Shown here: piece by piece, positions 16,882 through 26,227 of the stretch | Numbering within the stretch: position 1 is the stretch's first letter | Layout of the letters: the number at the start of each line of letters is the position of its first letter | NCBI RefSeq assembly: GCF_002898515.1 | Contig: NZ_PPFX01000009.1 | Coordinates: 16,149-80,148, forward strand | DNA: 64,000 nucleotides | Direction of reading: 5' to 3' | Origin: Geothermobacter hydrogeniphilus | GTDB lineage: Bacteria > Desulfobacterota > Desulfuromonadia > Desulfuromonadales > Geothermobacteraceae | Program-made: the position numbers and the translations under genes | The notes under the pieces: model-generated | Database searches by the model: none | Told to the model about the DNA's origin: nothing | The model's input: only the letters and a program-made list of their open reading frames with translations

Positions 16882-19800
16882 TATTGCGCCCTCCGGGTAA
16901 TTCGGTACGGAACCACAACCCGCTCCATCGGTCCCAGGTTCTCAGGAAATTCTCCCAAAACCTCGATTTCGTACTCGTCGAAAGTCGGCGGATAGTTCAA
17001 TCCCTTGAATTTGGCGTTGATGAGACCGTAATTGGTGATGACAAACTCACCATTGTAAACCTCACCCGGTTCAAGGACCGGCAGATTGGAAATTGGCGGT
17101 TCGACGACAATAACCGCCGTCGGAACGCTGGTTTCAAATGTCTGTTTAATCTGGATTTCATAACGGTCCTCGATGGTGACCTCGGTGACGCTCCACTCCA
17201 CCTCGACCAGGGTGACTTCGAGGGCAACCGGGACCGTGACGGTTTTTCCCGGATAGATGGTAAAGCTGGAACCGTAGCTGACATGCCCGGGCGCGGTCAC
17301 CCGGTAGGAGTAACGCCCTTCCGGGAGATCGTTTTTTACCACCGTGCCCGAAGTTCCGGTTTTCAAGGTGTAGATCAGCTCGGGCTGAAGCTGATTCTGA
17401 ACGGTGATCGTCGCGCCGGCCACATCTTCACGCAACTCGTTCAACACGTCGAAGAGCACTCCACCGACGGCGTTGGAGGTAACCGTCACCTGCAGATGGT
17501 AGGTGTAGGAAATGTGGTTGCCCGACCGGACGATAATGCGATCATCATAGACACCGGGCTTGATGTCGGCATCCGGCTTGATCAGCACACCGACGGAACG
17601 ACTCTGACCCACCGGGATATCGCCGAGGGCGGCGGGACTGGCCAGCACCATCCACGGGGTCGAGGGAGGCACCAGGTGCACTCCAGAGAGGGTTTCCAGT
17701 CCCTTGTTTGTCAGCATGAAACTCTTCAGTTGCTGCGTCCCGCGTACCAGGCCGGTATCGATCAAGCTGGGCGAAGTGGAAATCAGCGGAATGTTGTCAT
17801 ACAGGGCGATATTGGCCGAAATGCGTCTGTTCAAGCCGGCGTCGGTGTCAACCCCAAGGGTGACCGTCGCCGTATCGGGAGCATCCTGGGCAGCGCTGAT
17901 ACGCAAGGTAACCGTGCGTTTTTCATCCCCCCGCAGAACCGGGTCGCCGACATTGAGCAGCATGGCGGTAATACCGTCGCCGGCCGTGGCGTTCAGGCTG
18001 AGACCCGTGAGCGGGGCGGCACTGAGGTTCTGCAGAACGATCGGCACATCATGCGAAGTCCCGCGGGCCAAGCGCAGATCGATACGCGACGGGGCGACAT
18101 GCATGGCGATGATGTCGAAACTGTCCTGGACCGTGCGATCGCTGAGATCGGGATGTACCGCCCAGACATTATAGTGCCCCGCTTCCTTGTTCTGCGGCCT
18201 GAAGGTCTGGGAGAAATGACCGGTGGCATCAGTGGTGACATCGAAGAAACGATCGAATCCCTTGACCGACACACCGATGCGAACCGGCACGTAGGGCATC
18301 GGTTCTCCGGACAGGGTCGAGGTTGCCACCCCGCGGATTACGATCGGTTCGCCCTGCCGATAGGTGTCCCCGGCAACTTCGGCGACCGCTCGATAGGAGA
18401 CATCCTCAATGAGAGCCGCACTGCGCTGCCTGATACCCGGTGCAATAACCTGATCGGACTGCTGATAGTGATAGTAGATCTGCTCGACAACCGCTTCGAG
18501 AAAGACCCGATAAGGCGCGGTCGGCGGTACGGTGAAGGTGATCGGGTCGCTGAGGAAGGTTTCACCGGGAGCGATTCTGGCCGTGGCGAAATTCCCTGAA
18601 TTGACAACCGAACCGGTACGCTGATCCAGCCGTCCCTGGGCCAGGACATTGCCGTCCTGATCCTTGAGATAGACCCGCACCTTGCCGGTCGGGCCACCAT
18701 TCTCGCTGGTGACAATGTCCATCCGGGCACTGCCGAGGTTGTTGAATTTAAGCCGTACCTGGGCCTGGCTACCACGCATGAGCGGCTCGTTGAAAATCTC
18801 GAGCGCGGTACCTGAACCTTGAACCAGAACCCGACTGGTCCGAGTGATTTCAACCCTGGTTCCGCTTGCAGGAGTCAGAACCGCCGTACAGAGAACCGCA
18901 ACCTCATTCCGGGCCAGCGAATCGGTGACCGCGACCTTTTCAACCCTGGTTTCACTGCCGGACGCGACATTGAAAGGACCGTCCAGGGAACTTTCGGGCA
19001 GGGAACCGACCTTGAGCCGGACCTGATCGACCGACACATCGGTCGTGCTGGTCATGATCACCGGAATGGTCTCTGCCAACCCTCTCCTCATGCTGGTCCC
19101 ATCCGGGATACCGATCTGCAAATCGGGAAGGACCGCAGTGCGGACCGGGCTTTCAAAACCGTTCCCGGCCACCACGGAAACCCCATACTCCACCGTTCCA
19201 CCATCGTAATAGGCATCCGTATAACTCAGGAAGCTGACCGGCAGCAGGTCCTGGTTCAGTTTGCTGCCGTTACGATAAAGATTGATTCCCTGAACATCCC
19301 CTGCGGGGACGGCCCAGCTGAGCACCGGACTGCCGCCACTGTAGTGAACGGTAAGTCGGGTCGGCGGCGGAACCGTGAAGCTGATCTGACTGGCCGCGGA
19401 GAGAGGACTTTCGTTCCCCAATGCGTCGAGGGCCGACACGGCGTACCACTGGGGATTACTGTCGGGGGCCGGATCATAGGCTTCACCGGCGGCGACCGTG
19501 GCAACCGGAGTCAGCCCCTGGGTGCTGGAGAAATTGCCGGCCGCGCGATACAGGTTGTAGGCTGCGGCATCCGTGCTTTCAGTGAAGGAGCAGCGAACCC
19601 CGTTACCGGTCAGGGCGACGGAAAGCTGGGCCGGGGACGCGGGGGGAGTACGGTCCGAAGTTTCACTGGCGACGACGCTCAGGGGACCTTCGCTGCTGTC
19701 CGTACCAACCACCCGCACGGCCGAAACAGCGTATTCGTAGACCCCGTCCGCGGGCGGCAGATCATCATAATAGGTGGAAACAACCTCGGCCACGTAGCCG

Positions 19801-22800
19801 CTCCAGTCAGCCGCACCGGCAGGGCGACGATAGATGCGGTAGCGATCGCCGTCGGCGACACCGGCCCAGGCCAGGCTGATCACACCGGCTTTCCGGGCGG
19901 CCGTGGTCAGCTGGGCCGGGGCGGACGGCTGCGGTGGCGTGCCGATGTAAAGCTCCAGCCGTTGACCGGAAACAATGTTGGCCGCTGTGTTGCCGAAGGT
20001 GTCCGTCAGGTCATTGATACTGAACGCGGCGACCCCGGCCGCCAGATGCTCGAAAGAGATCTCACCGTTCCAGGCGGTGGCGTCAACTCCGGTCAGGGGA
20101 ATATCGACGGCTGTTCCCGCCGCATCTGTCAGGGTCAAACGGGGTGCCGTGCCAACCGGAACCTCGTCGAGAGTAAGCTGCAGCGTATGCACGCTCCCGT
20201 CAACCGGAGCCAACGCCGGCAGGCCACTGATGGTCGCCCGGGGCGCCTGCACATCGAGAACCGGCCCGACGCCGTTTTGCTGCCCACGGTTGCCGATCTG
20301 GTCCTTGACCGATACCTGCCAGGTTGTCGGCCCATGGGGACTGCCCCCGGTGATGGTGAACTGCCCATGATACCGCAGTGGATTGCCCCCATCCTGAACC
20401 AGAGCAATCACGATGGGGGACCCCTGTACCGGCTCAAGGCTGAGAAAGGGAGGCTCCAGCAACGGCTCATCGACGCTCAGGGCAACAGAGGCGCTGCCCG
20501 GGCCGGCGGTCGTCCCGTCCGCACTCTGGTTCGAGAAGGTGAACTGAGGAGGGTTCACAACCGGCGCCCGTCGGTCGGATGCCAGATTCAGTTCGACCGA
20601 AGGGGGACTCTCATTCTGACCCGTGTCCAGGGCAGTCACGACATAGGTGTGCGGCAGATCATCGGGGGGAATCAGATCGTCATACAGGAAGCCGATGGGT
20701 GCGTTGTTCTGCCTTTGGCCATCCATGTAGAGATTGTATCCGGTCGGCGTTTCCCCCTGCCCGGCACTCCAGGTGAACTGGATTTTTCCTCCCAGCTGCA
20801 GTTGGCCGGAAAAATTAATCGGCGCCGCGGGCGCCCCGGTATCCACCACAACGGAAATCGGAGCACTGAAGGCGCTGTCTCCTCCCCGATGCGAAGCCTT
20901 CACCGACAGGACGTTGGCCCCTTCCTGCAGTTGAACATCAGGAAAACTGAAACTTCCCGAGGCACTGGTCGTGGCGGAGGCAACCAACTGACCGTTGACC
21001 TGAAGCGACACAACCGTAAATAGCGGCGCCTTGCCGACCACGGACAGGCTCGGATTGGCGGTGGACATGCCATCCGCAGGCGAGGTGATGGCGAGCAATG
21101 CGGGATCGGACGAGGGCGCCGCCAGGTTGACAGTGACCTGGCGGGTTATTTCCGTCAGGTTGCCGGGCTGATCGGCGGCAACCAGCTTGATGGCATGAGG
21201 GCCGTCCTGTTCCGCAACTACGTTCCAGAAGTAATTGATGGCGGTCGTCCCCCGGGCCCCGGAAATTTCCCTGCCGTCAATGAAGAGCTTGATCGAGGTG
21301 ACCTGACTTTCGGCATCGGTGGCGCTTGCACTGATTGTCATCGGCGCCGTAATGATCTGTCCTTCCGCGGGAGCGACACCGCTGATCACCGGACCGACGG
21401 CGTCCTGACGGGGTGTTGCGGCTACACTCTCGAACAAGGGGTTTTCCGCACCGAACCTGTTCACGGCGATGACCGCATACTGATAGACGGTACCGTTGAC
21501 CAGCATGTCGTCGACATAACGGGTCTGCGTTCCGGCATGAACCGGGGTCATACCGCCGATTGAATGTTGCTGCTGATCGGAAGCCAGACGATAAACCTTG
21601 TAACGCTGCAGATAATCCGGATTGACAGGATCCCACGACAAGGTGACTTTTTCCTTGCCCGCCTCGGCCGTCAGACCGGTGGGATTACTCAACGCGGTCA
21701 CGACCTCGATCACGGAACCGGCACTCTCGTGCCCGCTTTCATCAACAGCGGTCACTTTGACTTTGACCCGCAGGTTGTCGGCAAGGCCGGTCAAGGTGTG
21801 GCTGGTCACCGTTTTCACGAGGTCAGTGCCGGCGTCATAACCGTCATAGGCAGCGCCGATCGCGGCACTGTCGACATAAACCCGGTAATGATCAAGATCC
21901 CCGGCCGAATCGATGCTCTCCAGCCAGTTGACAGTGACCGTGTTGTCATTGGAGGCAGGCACCTTCACTGATCCGCTCATTCCGCCGACATCTTCCGGAG
22001 CCATGGTGTCAAGCGGAGCCTGACTGACAACTTGAAGGTTGCCTGAATCAAAGTTCCCTACAGCATCAACCGGCACCACGGCAAAATAGTAAGTCTGTCC
22101 GCGGCCAAGCCCCTCGTTGACATAGTGCCTGGTACCCCGGTTGACGGTGGCTTTGGGTGTCAACCCACCCAGGTCGGCAGCCGTGAAAGGAGCTGTTTCA
22201 CGATAAACGCGATAATAGGCCAGGTCGGCCACCGCGCTTTCATCATAGGTCGGCCAGTCCAGGGTGATCCGGGTACCCGGTCCGGATCCGTCAGCCGAGA
22301 GAACCCCTGCGGCCAGGGGCGGTGGGACGGCACCGTCATAGACCAGGGTCAGCGTCTTGCTGCTCCGATTCCCCAGAGCATCCGTCGCGCTGAAGATGTA
22401 CGTCTCCGGAAGACCACTCCCCTGCAACACCAACGGGTAGGTCCAACTCGTGGTGCTGGTGTCGTCCAGAGGAACAATTTCATGTTCAACATTGTCAGGC
22501 CCCTTGACCAGCAAACGACTTGCAGGCTCCCTAGTCCCGGAGATGGTCAGAGGGTTCTCGGACGTCACGGTTGGAACACCCGCAATGGTGAAGGCGGGCG
22601 GGGTGGTATCGAGCAGTACCACGGGAGTCGGTTCTATGGCCGGAGACCGGTTGCCGGCTGCATCCCCGGCCTGGATGACGAGACTGTTCGGCCCTTCGGC
22701 CAGGGGATAGGCACAGGTCCATACCAGCGGTTCGGCCGGATTGGCACCAACGACCGAACAGGGAACATCGTTGACAAGGATGGTTGCGCCGGTTTCTCCG

Positions 22801-25800
22801 CTGCCCTGCAGCGTCAGAGTCGGCAGATTGGTTTCCGTCGGCAGAACGCCGACGGTCGGCACCGTGGGAGCAACCGTATCCAGTTCGAAGGCGGCGACTT
22901 CCTGGTCCGTCATCCGGTTTCCGGCCAGATCTTCGGCCCCGGAGATCCTGACCATGTAATTGCCGTCGCCGGAATTTTCGGTGAAGGTGTAAGCTCCCTG
23001 CCACTGGTTGGGAGCATTCCAGTGCCCACCGGTAAAGCGGGTCGGCAGGCCGGAGGCAATCCCGGCATTGACCACGAAATTGTCGAAATAGAGATTGACG
23101 ACCGGCCTGGGGTCGGCGCCGAATCTTTCACTGGTCAGACGCACCTGGACATCAGGTGCCGAGCCATAATCGTAGCCTGCCCCGGCCAGCAGCGGCACCC
23201 ATGCCCCGGCCGCCGCATCCCAGTAATATCCCTGAACAAAGGTCCCGGATCGTACCAGTCGCAATTGTCCCTGCAGGTCGGCTGTTGCAACTGTTCCCTC
23301 CTGAATCACAGCCGGACTGGAGCCCGTGGTGCTGTAGCGGTACAGTTCATACGCATCAGCTGCCTTGAAATGCCGGTTCAGATTCAGGTACTGCCCACTT
23401 CCATCCAGAAAGGACAACTCCAGCGCAGCGCTCCATTGCCCCTGGATCACCTCGGGGATGTCAAAATCAACCTGGATATCGAAGTCACCGGCGAGCGTGA
23501 TGGTCGCGGGAAGCCTGATAGTATCCGCGGAAGAGGCCTGGAGAAGTTCACCCTGAATGGACCAGTTCCCCAAATCATCCTGCCAGAGCAGCGAATCGGG
23601 AGAACTGCCATCCGCGGACATAAATGGATCAACCAGCACGGGAGCACCGGTCGGGTTGCCTGTCACCTGAAACGCCTGCCCCGCAGGGCCCGTCACCACA
23701 ACTTTGGGGTCAAGACGCGTGTCCATGTTTTCATCAAACAGGGCGCTGAAAACAACTGTCTCCGCCCCGTGGGGAGAACCCGGCGTCATATCCAGTTGCA
23801 CAATGGTCGGCCTGGTCAGATCAAGGGTCAGATCGTAGGCTATACCACCGACATTGCCCAGCAGGTCGACGGGTTGCAGGCGAACCGAGTAGACACCACC
23901 GGCAAGATTCGCCGGATCGGCAACCGAAAAAACCAGTGCGGAGCCGGAGATGCTCCAGGTCCCGGGAACGGGGGTATCCGAACCATCGGTAACCGTCGGA
24001 GCGTTGGCCAGAGTCGCCGCCAGGTCAACCCCGGCCCAGGTGTCAGCAAAGGTTATGCTGAGGGAGTCAAGGCTGTTCACCAAGGCATTGACCGGCGGTG
24101 ATGCGCTCTCCAGAGTCGGCCCCCGAGTATCCCGCACAATGACGACGGATGCGGGCGGACTGAGATTACCGACGGAATCGACGGCCTCCAGCACAAAACT
24201 GTTTTCGCCTTCGGCAAGACTGACAGTCGTGCTCCAGACGGTTGCTGCAAAATCGACCGGCAGGGGCTGGCCGTTGAGACGGGGGGACGAGTCGGCTTCC
24301 TTGGTTCCGGAAAGTTCGATGCTCAGGGCACGTGTCGGCGTGTCCAGCGGATTTACAACCGGCACGGTCGGTGCGGTTCTGTCGACCTGCAACTGGATAA
24401 CAGCCGGAACGCTGCGGTTGCCGGCCGCATCCACGGCCACGATCTCCACGCGAACGCTGCCGCCGGGCAGATTGTCGAGGTCGACCTCCCATTGCCCGGA
24501 ACCGGGATAACGGACCGGACCGACCGTCCCCCCGCTTGCCGTTACCAGAACGGTGACGGCATCAGCAGGCATGGTACCCCGAAGACCGGCAGTCGCCCCG
24601 ACCAGAGCGGGAGACGCCTGAACGCCGGGAACGGCAGGAGGAGTCGCATCAATCTCGAAAGATGAATTGAAAACGGTACTGTTCCCCAGATGGTCAACCG
24701 GGGTCAACCGCACCTGAAAGGAACCATCCGCGAGGTTTCCGGCGGGAGTGAAACTGATCCGCCGGGAACCGCTGGAGGTCCAGGAGCCGGTCACAATCTG
24801 CCCGCCCGGATCGAGAATCTCGGCGGTCGCGATCGTGCCGGTCTGGTCGACTGCTGAATATTCATCCTCCATATCGATCACGATGGACCGCCGCCGATCG
24901 TTCAGAAGTGCGCCATCGGCAGGACTGATCGACGTCACCTGTGGTGGCTTGTTGTCCAGAATCGGGGTGATGATGAGTGCCCTGCTGGCGACACCCGCCT
25001 GGCTTTTGGCCACAATACTCAACAGGTTCGGGCCATAAGCAAGGGGAACCGTGGCCTGCCAGTCGGTCGCCGTTTCATCATAGGCAGCAACCTCGCTGCC
25101 GTTGATCCAGACTGAGGTCCCGGCCTCGCGGGTCCCGACCAGGTGCAAAGGATTGTCAGCCGTTGCCTGGGGAAGATTTGAAACCGTCGGCTCACCAGGC
25201 GGAAAGGATGTATTGATGGCGTAACTGTAGCGATTGGCGATTTCGGCCGCAGGAAGAGCCCGCCTGTAAACCGAAACATGGTCGATCAGACCGGCGTAAT
25301 AGGCGCTTCCGGACCTGCCGATGAACAGGTTGGAGGATGAACCGCCGATGTCGTCCGCGATCACCACGGAAGCGGCCAATTGGCCGTTGACATAAAGTTC
25401 AAGACTGTTCTGTGCCTTGAAAACACCCACAACATGCAGCCAGTCCCCGTTGATCGGATAGCTTTGCGCCGTGGTCAGTTCATGCCTGACATTCGTCGAA
25501 TCGATGAAATAGAGGGAAAATTTCCCGTCGGCAAGGTATTCAAGCCCGAAATTCTTTTTATCGACAATCGGCGCCTGCTGTAGAATGGTCGGCTTGACCC
25601 AGGCTTCAAGCGTTCTTGCCGGCGCGGTGTTGAGATCGGAACAGGGACCGGCATCCAGATATTGATTGCTGCCATTGAAAGTGGCCGACTTGAGTCCTTC
25701 GGCCCTGACATCGCTGAACCCCGGACCGTTGACTCCTGTGGCATGGTGGTCATTGCCGGAGGTATCATGCCAATTGCCCTCCATCTGCCAGTTTCCCAGC

Positions 25801-26183
25801 AGGTCGGGATCGACATAGATGCCCGACTGCACCTTGAGCGAAACCGGCCGGCCGAGAATCTGCCCCTCAAGACCGATGGGAACCGCGACACTGACAGGCT
25901 GGCTGAGGATTTGCCCCTCCAGGCCTGTGGGAACAACGACACTGACCGGTCGACTGAGAACCTGCCCCTCCAGGCCCGAAGGAACGGCAACACTCACCGG
26001 CCGGCTCGTAAGCTGTCCTTCCATGCCGCTGGGAACGGCGACACTGACCGGTTGCGACACCGTGTTGGCCGAAGTCGCAGATGGACCGACCAGACAGGCC
26101 AGCAGAAGCACCATCTGCAGGAGCAGGCTCCTACCCGCAAAAACACGCTTCCTTGTCACTCCCCCACGATCATTCATCATCAT
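16881..26183 (-). CDS. Giant secreted protein (3100 residues) with LamG, Ig-like and FN3 modules
   Basis: A signal peptide ends near residue 40 (LLLACLVGPSATSA). Residues about 43-127 hold five 17-residue repeats based on RPVSVAVPSGLEGQ. About 128-335 is a LamG/concanavalin-like domain (GNWQMEGNWHDTSGNDH, then HVSVYRRALPAAEI). A long series of Ig-like modules follows (about 345-900), then a second jelly-roll-like domain (GDFDIQVDFDIPEVIQG) near 900-1000. Alternating FN3 (YYRVYRETAPFT, RYRIYRRPAGAADW) and Ig modules run to about 2350. The C-terminal 700 residues contain beta-sandwich carrier modules and a carboxypeptidase-regulatory-like domain. No catalytic motif was seen. It lies 44 bases after the glycine-rich gene and is translationally coupled to the Rhs gene. 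No strong ribosome site precedes 26183; the exact start among the first three Met is unsure. Confidence 0.85.
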   Translation of the reverse strand: MMMNDRGGVTRKRVFAGRSLLLQMVLLLACLVGPSATSANTVSQPVSVAVPSGMEGQLTSRPVSVAVPSGLEGQVLSRPVSVVVPTGLEGQILSQPVSVAVPIGLEGQILGRPVSLKVQSGIYVDPDLLGNWQMEGNWHDTSGNDHHATGVNGPGFSDVRAEGLKSATFNGSNQYLDAGPCSDLNTAPARTLEAWVKPTILQQAPIVDKKNFGLEYLADGKFSLYFIDSTNVRHELTTAQSYPINGDWLHVVGVFKAQNSLELYVNGQLAASVVIADDIGGSSSNLFIGRSGSAYYAGLIDHVSVYRRALPAAEIANRYSYAINTSFPPGEPTVSNLPQATADNPLHLVGTREAGTSVWINGSEVAAYDETATDWQATVPLAYGPNLLSIVAKSQAGVASRALIITPILDNKPPQVTSISPADGALLNDRRRSIVIDMEDEYSAVDQTGTIATAEILDPGGQIVTGSWTSSGSRRISFTPAGNLADGSFQVRLTPVDHLGNSTVFNSSFEIDATPPAVPGVQASPALVGATAGLRGTMPADAVTVLVTASGGTVGPVRYPGSGQWEVDLDNLPGGSVRVEIVAVDAAGNRSVPAVIQLQVDRTAPTVPVVNPLDTPTRALSIELSGTKEADSSPRLNGQPLPVDFAATVWSTTVSLAEGENSFVLEAVDSVGNLSPPASVVIVRDTRGPTLESASPPVNALVNSLDSLSITFADTWAGVDLAATLANAPTVTDGSDTPVPGTWSISGSALVFSVADPANLAGGVYSVRLQPVDLLGNVGGIAYDLTLDLTRPTIVQLDMTPGSPHGAETVVFSALFDENMDTRLDPKVVVTGPAGQAFQVTGNPTGAPVLVDPFMSADGSSPDSLLWQDDLGNWSIQGELLQASSADTIRLPATITLAGDFDIQVDFDIPEVIQGQWSAALELSFLDGSGQYLNLNRHFKAADAYELYRYSTTGSSPAVIQEGTVATADLQGQLRLVRSGTFVQGYYWDAAAGAWVPLLAGAGYDYGSAPDVQVRLTSERFGADPRPVVNLYFDNFVVNAGIASGLPTRFTGGHWNAPNQWQGAYTFTENSGDGNYMVRISGAEDLAGNRMTDQEVAAFELDTVAPTVPTVGVLPTETNLPTLTLQGSGETGATILVNDVPCSVVGANPAEPLVWTCAYPLAEGPNSLVIQAGDAAGNRSPAIEPTPVVLLDTTPPAFTIAGVPTVTSENPLTISGTREPASRLLVKGPDNVEHEIVPLDDTSTTSWTYPLVLQGSGLPETYIFSATDALGNRSSKTLTLVYDGAVPPPLAAGVLSADGSGPGTRITLDWPTYDESAVADLAYYRVYRETAPFTAADLGGLTPKATVNRGTRHYVNEGLGRGQTYYFAVVPVDAVGNFDSGNLQVVSQAPLDTMAPEDVGGMSGSVKVPASNDNTVTVNWLESIDSAGDLDHYRVYVDSAAIGAAYDGYDAGTDLVKTVTSHTLTGLADNLRVKVKVTAVDESGHESAGSVIEVVTALSNPTGLTAEAGKEKVTLSWDPVNPDYLQRYKVYRLASDQQQHSIGGMTPVHAGTQTRYVDDMLVNGTVYQYAVIAVNRFGAENPLFESVAATPRQDAVGPVISGVAPAEGQIITAPMTISASATDAESQVTSIKLFIDGREISGARGTTAINYFWNVVAEQDGPHAIKLVAADQPGNLTEITRQVTVNLAAPSSDPALLAITSPADGMSTANPSLSVVGKAPLFTVVSLQVNGQLVASATTSASGSFSFPDVQLQEGANVLSVKASHRGGDSAFSAPISVVVDTGAPAAPINFSGQLQLGGKIQFTWSAGQGETPTGYNLYMDGQRQNNAPIGFLYDDLIPPDDLPHTYVVTALDTGQNESPPSVELNLASDRRAPVVNPPQFTFSNQSADGTTAGPGSASVALSVDEPLLEPPFLSLEPVQGSPIVIALVQDGGNPLRYHGQFTITGGSPHGPTTWQVSVKDQIGNRGQQNGVGPVLDVQAPRATISGLPALAPVDGSVHTLQLTLDEVPVGTAPRLTLTDAAGTAVDIPLTGVDATAWNGEISFEHLAAGVAAFSINDLTDTFGNTAANIVSGQRLELYIGTPPQPSAPAQLTTAARKAGVISLAWAGVADGDRYRIYRRPAGAADWSGYVAEVVSTYYDDLPPADGVYEYAVSAVRVVGTDSSEGPLSVVASETSDRTPPASPAQLSVALTGNGVRCSFTESTDAAAYNLYRAAGNFSSTQGLTPVATVAAGEAYDPAPDSNPQWYAVSALDALGNESPLSAASQISFTVPPPTRLTVHYSGGSPVLSWAVPAGDVQGINLYRNGSKLNQDLLPVSFLSYTDAYYDGGTVEYGVSVVAGNGFESPVRTAVLPDLQIGIPDGTSMRRGLAETIPVIMTSTTDVSVDQVRLKVGSLPESSLDGPFNVASGSETRVEKVAVTDSLARNEVAVLCTAVLTPASGTRVEITRTSRVLVQGSGTALEIFNEPLMRGSQAQVRLKFNNLGSARMDIVTSENGGPTGKVRVYLKDQDGNVLAQGRLDQRTGSVVNSGNFATARIAPGETFLSDPITFTVPPTAPYRVFLEAVVEQIYYHYQQSDQVIAPGIRQRSAALIEDVSYRAVAEVAGDTYRQGEPIVIRGVATSTLSGEPMPYVPVRIGVSVKGFDRFFDVTTDATGHFSQTFRPQNKEAGHYNVWAVHPDLSDRTVQDSFDIIAMHVAPSRIDLRLARGTSHDVPIVLQNLSAAPLTGLSLNATAGDGITAMLLNVGDPVLRGDEKRTVTLRISAAQDAPDTATVTLGVDTDAGLNRRISANIALYDNIPLISTSPSLIDTGLVRGTQQLKSFMLTNKGLETLSGVHLVPPSTPWMVLASPAALGDIPVGQSRSVGVLIKPDADIKPGVYDDRIIVRSGNHISYTYHLQVTVTSNAVGGVLFDVLNELREDVAGATITVQNQLQPELIYTLKTGTSGTVVKNDLPEGRYSYRVTAPGHVSYGSSFTIYPGKTVTVPVALEVTLVEVEWSVTEVTIEDRYEIQIKQTFETSVPTAVIVVEPPISNLPVLEPGEVYNGEFVITNYGLINAKFKGLNYPPTFDEYEIEVLGEFPENLGPMERVVVPYRITRRAQ
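25803..26057 (-). repeat. Five 51-bp tandem repeats encoding a 17-residue motif
   Basis: The segment after the signal peptide of the giant protein repeats the 17-residue pattern S-R/Q-PVSVAVPSGLEGQ-I/V-L five times; the last copy is degenerate (RPVSLKVQSGIY). The repeats are in frame, so copy number can change without breaking the gene. Boundaries are estimated from the protein. Confidence 0.85.
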
Positions 26184-26227
26184 TTCAAGGCCCGCACAGT
26201 GGTCGTCAGTTCAGTTACGAAGGGTAA

